64,000 nt of DNA from Streptomyces himastatinicus ATCC 53653 (GCF_000158915.1 NZ_GG657754.1:1715931-1779930); one strand, 5' to 3'; positions 44,001-56,602 are shown, counted from the stretch's first letter. The notes: generated by a model from the sequence alone, not told the origin. Program-made: numbers and translations.

Positions 44001-47000
44001 ACCTGGGCCGATGGCTGCCCGACGGCACCCTCGAATACATCGGCCGCAACGACTTCCAGGTCAAGGTCCGCGGCTACCGCATCGAACTCGGCGAAATCGA
44101 AGCCCGACTCCTCGACCACGACACCATCCGCGAAGCCACCGTCATCGCACACGGCGACCGCCTCAACGCCTACTACGTGGCCGACACCACCATCGACGCC
44201 GGAACCCTGCGCGACGCACTGGGCAAGGTGCTGCCGTCGTACATGGTGCCCTCGGCATTCGTGGCACTCGACGCCCTACCGCTCACCCCCAACGGCAAGG
44301 TCGACCGCGACAAACTCCCGGCACCGGACGGCCACGCCGTAGTGGCCCGCGGATACCAGGCCCCGGTGGGCCTGGTGGAGCAGAAGCTGTCCTCGATCTG
44401 GGCGGACCTCCTCGGCGTGGAACAAGTCGGCCGTGACGACGACTTCTTCGAACTCGGCGGCCACTCCCTCCTCGCCGTCTCCCTGGTGGAACAGATGCGG
44501 CAGGCCGGGCTCTCCTGCGACGTCCGCGCCGTCTTCACCACCCCCACCGTCGCCGGACTCGCCACCGCCATCGCGGCGGGAGGCGGCACCGAAGTACAGG
44601 TGCCCCCGAACGCCATCCCGGCCGACGCCGAGGCCATCACCCCCGACATGCTGCCGCTGGTCGAGCTGACCGAAGACCACATCACCCAGGTCGTGTCCAC
44701 GGTCCCCGGCGGAGCCCGGAACGTCCAGGACATCTACCCCCTCGCCCCGCTCCAAGAGGGCATCTTCTTCCACCACCTCATGGGCGGCGACACCGACCCG
44801 TACCTGGTGTCCTACGTCCTACCCATCAACACCCGGGCCGAGGCCGACCAGTTCGTGGCCGCCGTGCAAACGGTGATGGACCGGCACGACATCCTGCGGA
44901 CCGCCGTCGTCTGGGAAGGACTCCCCCACCCCGTCCAGGTGGTCTGGCGCCACACCGACCTGCCGGTCGAAGACGTGACCCTCGACGCCAACGACGACGC
45001 GGCCACCCAGCTGCTCACCCACTACGACCCGCGCCGCCACCGGCTGGACCTGAACCAGGCGCCCCTCCTCCGCGTGGTCAGGGCGTACGACGCGCCGAAC
45101 GACCGCTGGTTGCTGCTGGTACTGATGCACCACCTGGTCGGCGACCACACCACGCTGGAGGTGTTGCAAGAGGAGATCGGGGCGGTGCTCAACGGCCGGA
45201 CGGACGCGTTGCCGAAGCCGGTGCCGTACCGCAACGCCGTGGCGCAGGCCGTGCTCGGGACGTCCCAGCAGGAACACCAGGAGTTCTTCAGGGACCTGCT
45301 CGGCGACATCGACGAGCCGACCGCGCCGTACGGCATCCACGACGTCCGCGGTGACGGCACCGGAATCACCGAGGCACAGGTCGCTGTCGAACCGGACGTG
45401 GCAGTCATGCTCCGGGAGCAGGCCCGCCAGGCTGGTGTGTCCCCGGCGAGCGTGTTCCATCTCGCCTGGAGCATGGTGCTGTCCCGGCTGACCGGCCGCT
45501 CGGACGTCGTGTTCGGCACCGTGCTCTTCGGGCGCTTGCAGGCCGGAGCCGGTGCGGAACGCGGCCTCGGGCTGTTCATCAACACCCTCCCGATACGCGT
45601 CGATGTCGGCACCCGGGGCGCGCTCGACGCCGTCCGGGGCACCCACGGGCTCCTGGCCGAAGTGCTGCGCCACGAGCACGCCCCGCTCGTCCTCGCCCAG
45701 GGAAGCAGCCAGGTCCCGACCGGGCTCCCCCTGTTCACCACCCTGCTCAACTACCGGCACAATGCCCCGGCGGACCCGGCCATCACCGAAGCCGCCGTGT
45801 CCGGCTTCGAGGTACTGCACAGCGAGGAGCGCACCAACTACCCGATCGTGGTCTCGGTCAACGACCTGGGTGACGCCGGATTGTCCATCTCCGCGCAGGT
45901 GGACGACCGACTGGATCCGGAGCGGATCAGCGAGCTGATGGTGGCGGCCGTACGGGAACTCACCCAGGCCCTGGCGTCCCGCCCGACGGCGCCGGTCTCG
46001 GGCTTCGAGGTGCTGCCCGCGGCGGAGCGGACCATGCTGGTGGAGGGCTTCAACGCCACCGAGACGCCGGTCGACACGCGGGTGCGCGTGCACGAGTTGT
46101 TCGAGGCACGGGCGCAGGCGGCCCCGGACGCCGTTGCGCTGCTTCACGACGGCGGTCGGATGTCCTACGGGGAGCTGGACCGGACGGCGAACCGCATCGC
46201 GCACCGGCTGCGGGCCGCGGGCGTCGGTCCCGACGTACGGGTGGGCATCTGCGCCCGCCGCGGGGTGCCGCTGATCGCCGCGATCCTGGGCGTACTCAAG
46301 GCCGGTGGCGCATACGTGCCGCTGGATCCGTCGTACCCGGCCGAGCGGCTGGCGTTCATGCTCGCCGACGCACGACCCGCGGTGGTCCTGACCGACGGCA
46401 CGGACCTGCCCGCCGACGACGTACTCAGCCTGGACCTCACCACCGACTTCACCGATCAGCCCGAGACCGCCGTGACCGGTGGGGCGACCGGGACGACCGG
46501 GGCTGATGCCGCGTACGTCATCTACACCTCCGGGTCCACCGGCACCCCGAAGGGTGTCGTTGTCGAGCACCGCTCGGTCGTCAACCGCATCGGCTGGATG
46601 CAGCGCGCCTATCCGATCGCCCAGGACGATGTGATCCTTCAGAAGACCCCGATGTCCTTCGACGTCTCCGTCTGGGAGTTCTTCTGGTGGATGACCGAAG
46701 GCGCCTCGCTGTGCCTGCTGGAGCCGGGCGGCGAGAAGGATCCGGACGTCATCGCCGCTACGATCGAGCGGGCCGGTGTGACGACGATGCACTTCGTCCC
46801 GGCCATGCTCAGCGCGTTCCTCGACGCGGTCGGCACGGTCGATCTCCCCTCGTTGCGTCAGGTGTTCGCCAGCGGTGAGGCGCTTCCGCCGCACCTGGTA
46901 CGGAAGTTCCACCGGGCGTTCGCCAGTCCCGAGCGGCCGCGGCTGATCAACCTGTACGGGCCCACCGAGGCCACGGTCGACGTGACGCACCACCCGTGCC

Positions 47001-50000
47001 ACGAGCCCGACCCGACGCTCGTCCCGATCGGCCGCCCGATCGACAACACCCGCCTCTACGTGGTGGACGGTTGCGGACGTCCGGTGCCGGTGGGTGTCGT
47101 CGGCGAGCTGTTCATCGGCGGCCTCGGCGTGGCCCGCGGCTACCTGGGCCGCCCCGGACTCACCGCCGAACGCTTCGTGCCCGACTGGCTGACCGGGGAC
47201 GGGACACGTCTCTACCGGACCGGCGACCTGGTCAGGTGGCTGCCCGACGGGACCCTGGAATACATCGGCCGCAACGACTTCCAGGTCAAGGTCCGCGGCT
47301 ACCGCATCGAACTCGGCGAGATCGAAGCCCGACTCCTGGACCAGCCCACCATCCGCGAAGCCATCGTCGTCGCACACGGCGACCGCCTCGACGCCTACTA
47401 CGTGGCGGACACCAGCGTCGACGTCGAGACCCTGCGCGATGCGCTCGGCAAAGCCCTCCCCTCCTACATGGTGCCGTCGGCGTTCGTCGCACTCGACGCC
47501 CTGCCACTCACCCCGAACGGCAAGGTCGACCGGGACAAACTGCCGGCGCCGGACGGCGGCGCGGTGGTCACCCGCGGCTACCAGGCGCCCGTCGGCGTCG
47601 TGGAAGAGGTGCTGGCCGCGATCTGGGCGGACCTGCTGAGCGTGGAACGCGTCGGCCGCGACGACGACTTCTTCGAACTCGGCGGCCACTCCCTCCTCGC
47701 CGTCTCCCTGGTCGAGCGCATGCGCGCGGCCGGGCTGTCCTGCGACGTACGGGCCGTCTTCACCACCCCGACCGTCGCCGGGCTCGCCACCGCGGTGGCG
47801 GCGGGAGGCGGCACCGAAGTACAGGTGCCGCCCAACGCCGTCCCGGCCGACGCCGAGGCCATCACGCCCGACATGCTGCCGCTGGTCGAGCTGTCCGAGG
47901 AGCACATCGCCACGGTGGTCTCCACCGTCCCGGGCGGGGCCCGGAACGTGCAGGACATCTACCCCCTCGCCCCACTCCAGGAAGGCATCTTCTTCCACCA
48001 CCTCATGGGCGCCGACGGGGATCCGTACCTCGGGCGGAGCCTGTACGCAGCTCCTTCCCGTGAGGCCGTGACCGCGCTGACGACCGCGCTCCAGACCGTC
48101 GTGGATCGGCACGACATCCTGCGGACGTCGGTGGTCTGGGAGGGGTTGCCGCAGCCCGTACAGGTGGTCCGGCGCCACACCGCGCTCCCGGTCGACGAGG
48201 TGACGGTCGACGGCGCCAAGGACGCGGTGGCGCAGCTCCAGGACCGGTACGACCCCCGGCGCTACCGGCTCGACTTGAACCAGGCGCCGCTGCTGCGACT
48301 GGTCACGGCGTACGACGAGCCGAATGACCGTTGGCTGCTGCTGGTGCTGATGCACCACCTGATCGGCGACAACGCGACCTGGGACGTCCTCCAGAAGGAA
48401 ATCGGGGCGGTGCTGGCGGATCGCGCCGATGTGTTGCCGGAGCCGGTGCGGTATCGCAATGTCGTGGCCCAGGCGGTGCTGGGCACCAGCCGTGAGGAGC
48501 ACGAGGAGTTCTTCACCGGCCTGCTCGGTGACATCGACGAGCCGACCGCTCCCTACGGCATCCACGATGTCCGCGGCGACGGCACCGGAATCGCGGAGGC
48601 ACGCGTCGATGTGGACGCCGCCCTGGCCCGGACGGTCCGGGAGCAGGCGCGCCGCGCGGGCGTGTCGCCCGCGAGCGTGTGCCATCTGGCGTGGGGTCTG
48701 GTGTTGTCCCGGCTGACCGGCCGCTCGGATGTGGTGTTCGGCTCGGTGCTTCTGGGCCGGATGCAGGCCGGGGCGGGCGCGGACCGGGCAGTGGGCATGT
48801 TCGTCAACACATTGCCGGTGCGGGTCGATGCCGGTGTCGGCGGTGTGTTCGACGCGGTCCGGGGCACGCAGCGGTTGCTTGCCGAGGTGTTGCGCCACGA
48901 GCACGCCCCGCTCGTCCTCGCCCAGGGATGCAGCCAGGTTCCGACGGGACTGCCCCTGTTCACCAGCCTCTTCAACTACCGGCACAACGCCCCGGCGGAC
49001 CCGGCGGCGGCCGAAGCGGCACTGGGCGGATTCGAGGTGCTGCACAGCGAGGAGCGCACCAACTACCCGGTCGTGGTGTCGGTCGATGACGGAGGTACGG
49101 AGTTCTCGGTCACCGCCCAGGTGGACGACCGGCTCGACCCGGACCGCGTCTGCGGGCTGCTCCTGAACGCAGTCCAGGAGATCGGCCAGGCCCTGACCAC
49201 TGCGCCCGATACGCCGGTCTCCGACCTGGAGATCCTGCCGGAAGCCGAGCGGGCACTCGTCGTGGATGGCTTCAACGCCACGGAGGCGCCGTTCGATCCG
49301 ACCGCGCGGGTGCACGAACGGTTCGAGGCACACGCGAAGGCGACCCCCGACGCGATCGCCGTGACACACGGCGAGGTGCAGGTCACCTACCGGGAACTCA
49401 ACGCGAAGGCCAACCAGATCGCCCACCGCCTCCGGACGGCAGGCGTCGGCCCGGACGTCCGCGTCGGCATCTGCGCCCCACGCGGGGTACCGCTGCTGAC
49501 CGCCATGCTCGGCACCCTCAAGGCAGGCGGCGCCTACGTACCCATGGACCCGTCCTTCCCCGCCGAACGCACGGCGTTCATGCTCGCCGACGCCCGGCCA
49601 ACGGTCGTCCTCACCGACGGCGTGGACCTGCCCACAGCACAGATGCCGGTCATCGACCTGGCCAGCCTCACCGACGAGCCGGACACCGACGTGCCGAACC
49701 TGGCCTCGTCCACGGACATGGCCTACGTCCTCTACACCTCCGGATCCACCGGCGTGCCCAAGGGCGTGGCCGTCGAACACCGCAGCATCATCCGGCTCGT
49801 CGTCGACAACCCCTACGTCGACTTCACCCCGGACGACCGGACCGCCTTCGCGGCCAACCCCTCCTTCGACGCCGCCACCTGGGAAATCTGGGGCCCCCTG
49901 ACCAACGGCGGCACCATCGTCGTCATCGACCAGGACACCTTCCTCAACCCCCGCCAACTGGCAACCACCCTCGCAGCCCATGGCGTGACGGGGCTGTTCA

Positions 50001-53000
50001 CCACCACCGCCCTGTTCAACCAGACCGCCGCCGTCGTCCCGGACGCCTTCGCCGGACTGCGCTACCTCTTCACCGGCGGTGAACGCTGCGACCCCGCAGC
50101 CTTCACCCGCGTCCTGGACAGCGGCGCCGCACCCCAGCGGCTGATCCACTGCTACGGCCCGACCGAAACCACCACCTTCGCCACCACCTACGACGTCACA
50201 CACGTGAGCGAAGGCCAGGAAACACTGCCCATCGGAACACCGATCGGCAACACCCACATCTACATCGTCGACGGCCACGGACGCCCGGTGCCGGTGGGTG
50301 TGACGGGTGAACTGTTCATCGGCGGCCTCGGCGTAGCCCGCGGCTACCTAGGACGTCCCGGACTCACCGCCGAACGCTTCGTACCCAACTGGCTCACCGG
50401 AGACGGCACACGTCTCTACCGCACCGGGGACCTGGGCCGCTGGCTGCCCGACGGCACGATCGAATTCGTCGGCCGCAACGACTTCCAGGTCAAGGTCCGC
50501 GGCTACCGCATCGAACTCGGCGAAATCGAAACCCGACTCCTCGACCACGACACCATCCGCGAAGCCATCGTCATCGCACGCGACGACCGCCTCAACGCCT
50601 ACTACGTCCCGGCACCGGACACCACCATCGACGTCGAGACACTGCGCGACGCGCTCAGCGAAGCCCTCCCCTCCTACATGGTGCCCTCGGCATTCGTCGC
50701 CCTCGACGCCCTGCCACTCACCCTCAACGGCAAGGTCGACCGCGACAAACTGCCCACCCCCGACGGCGACGCCGTCGTGGTCCGCGGCTATCAACCGCCC
50801 GTCGGCCCCGTGGAAGAGGAGCTGGCCGCGATCTGGGCAGACCTCCTCGGCGTGGAACGCATCGGCCGCAACGACGACTTCTTCGAACTCGGCGGCCACT
50901 CCCTCCTCGCCGTCTCCCTGGTCGAGCGCATGCGCGAAGCCAAGCTGTCCTGCGACGTCCGCGCGGTCTTCACCACACCCACCATCGCGGAACTCGCCAC
51001 CGCGGTGGCGGCCGGAGGCGGCGCCGAGGTGGAGATACCGCCCAACGCCATCCCGGCCGACGCCGACACCATCACACCCGCCATGCTGCCCCTGGTCGAA
51101 CTGACCCAAGACCAGATCACCAAGGTGGTGTCCACGGTCCCCGGCGGAGCCGGAAACATCCAGGACATCTACCCCCTCGCCCCGCTCCAGGAAGGCTTCC
51201 TCTTCCACCACGCGATGTACGAGGACGGCGACCCCTATCTGCTGTCCTTCCTCCTCACCATGGAGACCCGGGCGGCGGCGGACCGGTTCACGGCCGCGGT
51301 GCAGTCCGTGCTCGACCGGCACGACATCCTGCGTACGGCGGTGGTATGGGAGGGCCTGCCCCGGCCGGTCCAGGTGGTCTGGCGCCATGCCTCCCTGCCC
51401 GTGGAGGAGGTGTCCCTCAGCGGGGACGGGACCGTTGACGCCTCCGCCGAGTTGCAGGCGCGGTTCGAGCCCGCGCACTACCGGCTCGACCTGCGTACCG
51501 CGCCGATGCTGCGCGTGGTCACCGCATACGACGAGCCGAACGACCGGTGGTTGCTGATGGTGCTGATGCACCACCTGATCGGCGACCACACCACGCTGGA
51601 GGTGATGCAGGAGGAGATCGCCGCCCTGCTGAACGGCCGCGCGGACGCGTTGCCGGAGCCGGTGCCGTACCGCAACGTGGTGGCTCAGGCCGTGCTCGGC
51701 ACGACCCAGCAGGAGCACGAGGAGTTCTTCACCGAGCTGCTCGGGGATGTGGACGAGCCGACCGCGCCGTACGGCCTGCTGGACGTCCGCGGCGACGGCA
51801 CCCGGATGGACGCCGTGTCCGTCGAGGTGGACCCGGCGGTGGCCCGGTCCCTGCGCGAGCAGGCGCACCGGCGGGGCGTGTCCCCGGCGAGCGTGTGCCA
51901 CCTCGCCTGGGGGCTGGCGCTGTCGCGGCTGACCGGCCGCTCGGATGTCGTGTTCGGCACCGGGCTGTTCGGTCGGCTGAGTGGCGGTGCCGGGGCGGAC
52001 CGCGGGATCGGCCTGTTCATCAACACGCTGCCGATGCGGATCGCGATCGGCGCGGCGAGCGCGGCGGACGGCGTACGGGAGACCCACCATCTGCTGGCGG
52101 ACCTGCTGGCGCACGAGCACGCGCCGCTGATGGTGGCGCAGCGGTGCAGCGGCGTCGCCGCCCCGGCGCCGCTGTTCACCAGTCTGCTCGTGTACCGCTA
52201 CAGCCCCGTGGCGGCCGAATCGGACACTCCCGAGGACACGCCCTGGTCGGGTCTGGAGATGCTGGGGGCCGACGAGCGCACCACGTACCCGATCGACATC
52301 ACGGTGGACGACCTCGGTGATGGCTTCGTCCTGACGGTGAAGGTGGCCGAGCCGGTCGCGGCGGAGCGGGTGTGCGCGCTGTTCAACACGGCGTTGGGGA
52401 CCCTGACCGAGGCCTTGGAGCAGGCGCCCGGCACCCCGGTGCGGGACCTGGACGTCCTGCCCGCCGACGAGCGCGATCTCGTGGGGACCGCATTCCCCGA
52501 GGCGTCGGGGCGGCAGGTGCGCATTCTCGACGCGCAGGACCGGCTGACTCCGGTCGGTGTGACCGGTGAGCTGGTGGCCACCGGCGAGCCCGGCGGTGTG
52601 CCGCGGCGCACCGGCGACCGGGGCCGGTGGCGGGCCGACGGAACCCTTGAGCTGGTGGCTCCGGAGGAGGAGACCGCGAGTGCTGTCGGCCTTGCCGGTG
52701 CGGCGGAGCCCGCGTACGAGGCGCCGCGCGGTGAGATCGAGGAGCGGATCGCGGAGATCTGGGCGCGGTTGCTCGATGAGCCCCGCATCGGCCGTCATGA
52801 CAGCTTCTTCGAGCTGGGCGGTCAGTCCCTGCTGGCGATCCAGGTCGGGCTGGAGTGCAAGCGCGCAGGGCTGGAGGTGACGGTCGCGGACCTGTTCGCG
52901 TACCCCCGGCTGATGGATCTCGGCGCGGCCCTGGCCGAGCGGTCGGGCACGAGCATGGACACGGGCACGGGTGCGGCCGAACCGGCCGCCGCCGAGGACC

Positions 53001-54661
53001 GGGCCGTGGTGCTGCGTGCCGGTGAGCGTGGTCGGACGCCGCTGTTCCTGGTGCACGACGGCGACGGATATCTGCTGTACGGCCGGGCGTTGCTGCCGTA
53101 TCTGGACGAGGGCCGGCCGGTGTACGGCCTCCCGGTGGACCCGGCCGGGCCGGACGGTATGCGAACGGTGGAGGGCAGCGCGGCCCGTATGGTCCGGCTG
53201 ATCCGTGAGGTCTGGCCGGACGGGCCGTACCGGGTGGCCGGTTATTCCAGTGGCGGGACTCTGGCGTATGAGATCGCGGTGCAGCTGCGCGGGCTGGACC
53301 AGCAGGTGGATTTCGTCGGGCTGATCGACACCCACTTCCCGGACGGTGCCGGTGTCTTCGCCGGTGCGCTGGATGACGACGAGTCCTTCCTGCTGCGCAT
53401 GTACGAGCAGTTGGCCCAGGGCGATCCGGAGCGGGAGGCGATGGTCCGCGAGCTGGTCGCGTCCGGGCCGCGGGACTTCGCCGGGCTTGTCGAGGCCGTG
53501 AGTGAGGTCTGGCCGCCGGAGATGACGGTGCCGGAGTTCCGGGCGGCGGTGTCCGCCATGCGCGCGATGCTGCGCGCCGAGACCCGGTACGTGGTCCATC
53601 CCAGTACCGTCCCGGTGTATCTCTTCAAGGCCGCCGAGTCGGTCAAGGCCGAGCCCGCCGGGGCCGCGCCGGACGAGATGCTCGGCTGGGGTCGGGTGCT
53701 GAGCCCGCGTACGGTCACGGTGATCACCGTCCCGGGCGATCACCAGACGATGATGACGGCGCCCCACCTCGACCGGTTCGGGGCGGACTTCGCGGCGGCG
53801 CTGAACGGTGTCGGCACGCCCCGGCGTTCCGGTACGTACCAGCCGGTGGTGACGCTCCAGCGGGGGCGGCCCGGCACCCATCCGCCCGTGTTCTGCGTAC
53901 CGGGTGCGGGTGCGGGCGTGGTCAGCTTCGGCGATCTGGCGGCCCAACTGGGGCGGGACTGGACGGTGTACGGCCTCCAGCCGCGCGGTCTGGACGGTAC
54001 GGAGGTGCCGCACAGCAGCGTGGAGGCGGCCGCCCGCGCCTATCTGGACGGGATCGCGCGCACCGGCGTCACGGGACCGCTGCACCTGGTCGGCCACTCG
54101 TTCGGCGGCTGGGTGGCGTATGAGATGGCCACCCAACTGCATGCCGAGGGCCGGGACGTCACGCTGACGATCGTCGACAGCGAGGTGCCCGATCCGGTGG
54201 GCGCACCCGTCTCGCAGCGCAGCCACCTGGAGGTGCTGACCCGCTGGCTGGAGATCTTCGAGATGACCGTCGAGCAGCCCTTCGGCCTCACCGCCGAGCA
54301 GTTGGCGGCGCAGCCGCTGGCGGCCCAACTGACCGCCGTTCACGGCCGGTTGGTCCACTTCGGGCTGGCCTCAGCCCGCACCTCGCCGTCGTATCTGCGG
54401 GGTCCGCTGACGACGTTCGCGGCCGCCGTGCGGACCGCGTACACGCCGCGGGGGACCTATCCGGGCCCGGTGCGGATGGTGTTCGCCGACGATCCCCGCC
54501 GTACGCGGGCAGAGAACGACGCCGAGTACGCCGAACGGGAGCGGGGCTGGGCCGCCCGGATCGCCGATCTGCGCGTCTCCCGGGCCCCCGGAAACCACAT
54601 GACCACCCTGGACACGCCGCATGTCGGCGCCATTGCCGAACTGCTGCGACAAGGGCGGTGA
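38003..54661 (+). CDS. NRPS3: terminal NRPS, four C-A-PCP modules, then C-(A remnant)-PCP-TE-TE
   Basis: This 5552-residue enzyme adds residues 10-14 and releases the peptide. A TubC-like docking domain (residues 1-50) is followed by modules for Val-like, Thr, Ser and Ile/hydrophobic-like residues. The fifth module has a complete C and PCP, but its A domain is cut to about 60 residues without a substrate pocket, so its residue must come in trans. Two thioesterases end the protein: TE1 with GYSSGG and late GDHQTMM, TE2 with GHSFGGW and GNHMTTL; both keep Ser and His. Tandem TEs are known from lipopeptide synthetases, where the first usually cyclises or releases. ATG 38003 overlaps NRPS2 by ATGA; the gene is followed by a 166-bp gap before mbtH. 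Confidence 0.95.
38190..41335 (+). other. Module 10: C-A-PCP, predicted Val-like
   Basis: Pocket D-A-W-W-V-G-G-T-F. The C domain is dual type (EGDAYLLSS, HHLMGDHTTM), predicting D at residue 9. The A core is almost base-identical to that of module 4. Confidence 0.8.
41385..44580 (+). other. Module 11: C-A-PCP, predicted Thr
   Basis: Thr pocket D-F-W-C-I-G-M-V-H. The C domain has GGDVDPYLISV and RHHIIDDNTSV, a non-dual type as in module 8, so residue 10 may stay L. Confidence 0.78.
44625..47805 (+). other. Module 12: C-A-PCP, predicted Ser
   Basis: The pocket D-V-W-H-F-S-L-V-D matches the Ser code exactly. The C domain is mixed: its N-terminal half (GGDTDPYLVSY, no GD) resembles modules 8 and 11, while its core is HHLVGDHTTL. 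It acts on Thr-11. Confidence 0.88.
47855..51020 (+). other. Module 13: C-A-PCP, hydrophobic residue (Ile-like)
   Basis: The pocket D-A-W-F-F-G-C-T-F and nearly the whole A domain repeat module 5. The C domain core is HHLIGDNATW with GDPYLGRS, resembling module 3, so Ser-12 is probably not epimerised. Confidence 0.75.
51070..54661 (+). other. Module 14: C-(A remnant)-PCP-TE-TE, residue loaded in trans
   Basis: The C domain (51080-52480) is dual type (HHAMYEDGDPYLL, HHLIGDHTTL). The PCP (52725-52940, FFELGGQSLLAIQV) is intact. TE1 spans about 53020-53790 and TE2 about 53870-54655. Lack of an A pocket parallels the last module of syringomycin synthetase SyrE, which is loaded by a separate A-PCP and an aminoacyltransferase. 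Confidence 0.85.
52484..52675 (+). other. Vestigial adenylation domain in module 14
   Basis: Between C and PCP only about 60 residues remain. GELVATGE and RRTGDRGRWRADGTLEL align to the GELFIGG and RTGDLGRWLPDGTLEF segments (A6-A7) of the other modules. Motifs A1-A5, which form the amino-acid pocket, and A8-A10 with the catalytic Lys are gone. The frame is intact, so this is a clean internal deletion. Confidence 0.88.
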
Positions 54662-54667
54662 GCCATG

Positions 54668-54700
54668 CTGACCACCGGCTGACCGGCCGCTGAGTAAATA
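54668..54700 (+). promoter_or_regulatory. SARP-type 11-bp direct repeats before mbtH
   Basis: CTGACC, CTGACC and CTGAGT begin at 54668, 54679 and 54690, the same core and exact 11-bp period as at 4969, in the 166-bp gap between NRPS3 and mbtH. A CATGAT box at 54735-54740 is a weak -10 candidate. This suggests a separate regulated promoter for mbtH and the free A domain. Confidence 0.6.
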
Positions 54701-54827
54701 CGCGGCCACCATTCCGGCGCACCATTCGGGGCGCCATGATGTAAGCGGGGCGCGGCTTCCGCCGCGACCCGAATTCCGGAGCATTCCGGTTTCTTCCGGA
54801 ACTGTTTTCCCGAAAGGATTACGAGCG

Positions 54828-55040
54828 ATGACCAATGTATTCGACGATTCGGACGGTCAGTTCGTGGCCGTGGTGAACACGGAGAACCAGCATTCGCTGT
54901 GGCCGACCGCCCTCGACGTGCCCGGCGGCTGGACGGTCGTACACGGCCCGGACACCCGGCAGAACTGCGTCGACTACATCGAGAACCACTGGACCGATAT
55001 GCGTCCGGCGAGTCTGATCCGGGAATCGGCCGGCCGCTGA
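54828..55040 (+). CDS. MbtH-like protein
   Basis: A 70-residue protein of normal family length with the core N-x-E-x-QHSLWP (residues 18-26), PGGWTVVHG and the Trp in ENHWTDMRP. MbtH-like proteins bind A domains and are needed for folding and activity of many of them. AAAGGA lies 9 bases upstream of ATG. The gene is 35 bases before the free A domain, probably one transcript, and would serve the cluster's A domains. Confidence 0.96.
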   Translation: MTNVFDDSDGQFVAVVNTENQHSLWPTALDVPGGWTVVHGPDTRQNCVDYIENHWTDMRPASLIRESAGR

Positions 55041-55075
55041 GCGGCCCGGGCGGGAACGACGGAGGGAGAGCCCGC

Positions 55076-56602
55076 GTGGCATCCATCGACCTGCCGGCCC
55101 GCACCGGCGGGCTGCACGACCTGGTGACCGCGCGGGCGCGGTCGGCGCCGGAGGCCGTGGCGGTCACGCTCGGCCCGGCGTCGGTCGGCTACGGCGATCT
55201 GCTCGACCGGGCCGAGCGGCTGGCCCGGCGGCTGTGCGAGGCCGGGGTCCGGCCGGGGGACTTCGTCGGGGTGGCGGTGGACCGTTCCCTCGACGCGGTC
55301 ACCGGGCTGCTCGGCGTCCTGCTGTCCGGCGCCGCGTATGTGCCGATCGCCGCCGAGCTGCCGGGCGAGCGGATCCGGGCGATCGCGGACGACGCGGACA
55401 TCGGCGTGGTGACCGGGTCCGGCGCCCGGGTCGCGGAGGCGATCCCGGCCCGGTGGATCCCGGCGGACGGGACCGGGCCGGGCGACGGGGAGCTGCCGGG
55501 CTCCGCCCCGGACCGGCCCGCGTACGCCATCTTCACGTCCGGCTCGACCGGTCGGCCCAAGGGGGTGGTGGTCCCGCACCGGGCGGTGGTCGCGTCGACG
55601 CTGACCCGGTTCGGCGTCTATCCGTACGACGACGTCACCTATCTGATGCTGGCGCCGCTGAGCATCGACGCCGCCGTCGCCGGGCTCTTCTTCACCCTCG
55701 CCGCCGGTGGCCGGGTGGTGATCCCCACCGCGGAGGAGGTGCTGGACCCGCTGCTGCTCGCCGAGTTGGTGCGTGACCACGCGGTCAGCCACCTGGACGG
55801 CCTGCCGTCGCAGTACGCGGCGCTGCTGCGCTTCCACCCCGAGTTGCTCACCGGCCTGCGGTGCGTCATCACGGGCGGCGAGAGCCTGCACCACGCCGTG
55901 GTCCGCGAGCACATGACGGCGCTGCCGGACACCCTGCTGTTCAACGAGTACGGGCCGACCGAGGGCACCGTGTGGGCCACCGTGCACCGGTGCACCGAGG
56001 CCGACGCCGGGCCGCTGGTGCCGATCGGGCCGCCGATCAGCGGGGTCCGGGCGACGGTCCGCGCGGCCGACCTGAGCCTGGCCGAACCGGGGGACCTCGG
56101 CGAGATCTACCTCGGCGGCGCCGGGCTGGCGTGGAGCTACCTGGGCCGGCCCGCGCTGACCGCGGAACGTTTCGTCGCCGATCCGGATCCCCGGTTGCCG
56201 GGTGAGCGGATGTACCGCACCGGCGACCTGGGCCATATGACCCCGGACGGCGAGCTGGTCTTCCAGGGGCGCACCGACAACCTGGTCAAGGTCCGTGGCT
56301 TCCGCGTCGAACTCGGCGAGCTGGAGGCGCATCTGCTCCAGCATCCGGATCTGCTGGACGCCGCCGTCGTACCGCACACCACGGCGACCGGGCTGCGCCT
56401 GGTCGCGGTGGTGGAGTTCGCCCCGGGCCGGTCGGCGGGCGGCCGGGCGCTGTCCGCCTTCCTGGCCGACCGGCTGCCCGCGTACATGCTGCCCACCCGC
56501 TGGCGGCAGGTGGCCGAGCTGCCGCGGACCGGCAACGGCAAGGTGGACCGGCGGCTGCTGCGCGAGTCCGCCACGACGGTGGGTGCCGAACTGCCCGCCT
56601 GA
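55076..56602 (+). CDS. Free-standing adenylation domain (amino-acid-AMP ligase), arginine-like pocket
   Basis: A 508-residue single A domain without a carrier: A3 FTSGSTGRPKG, A5 NEYGPTEG, A7 YRTGDLG, A8 VKVRGFRVELGELE, and catalytic Lys in NGKVDRR. GTG 55076 is chosen for the GGAGGGAG site 5 bases upstream. The pocket reads D-A-A-D-I-G-E-V-W. Asp at 278 with Ala 239 and Gly 301 recalls the Arg code DVADVGAIDK, and Glu 322 adds acidity, so a basic amino acid is likely. Its probable partners are the discrete PCP at 58455 and, through the aminoacyltransferase, the A-less module of NRPS3. Direct loading of module 14 is the main alternative. Confidence 0.88.
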   Translation: MASIDLPARTGGLHDLVTARARSAPEAVAVTLGPASVGYGDLLDRAERLARRLCEAGVRPGDFVGVAVDRSLDAVTGLLGVLLSGAAYVPIAAELPGERIRAIADDADIGVVTGSGARVAEAIPARWIPADGTGPGDGELPGSAPDRPAYAIFTSGSTGRPKGVVVPHRAVVASTLTRFGVYPYDDVTYLMLAPLSIDAAVAGLFFTLAAGGRVVIPTAEEVLDPLLLAELVRDHAVSHLDGLPSQYAALLRFHPELLTGLRCVITGGESLHHAVVREHMTALPDTLLFNEYGPTEGTVWATVHRCTEADAGPLVPIGPPISGVRATVRAADLSLAEPGDLGEIYLGGAGLAWSYLGRPALTAERFVADPDPRLPGERMYRTGDLGHMTPDGELVFQGRTDNLVKVRGFRVELGELEAHLLQHPDLLDAAVVPHTTATGLRLVAVVEFAPGRSAGGRALSAFLADRLPAYMLPTRWRQVAELPRTGNGKVDRRLLRESATTVGAELPA

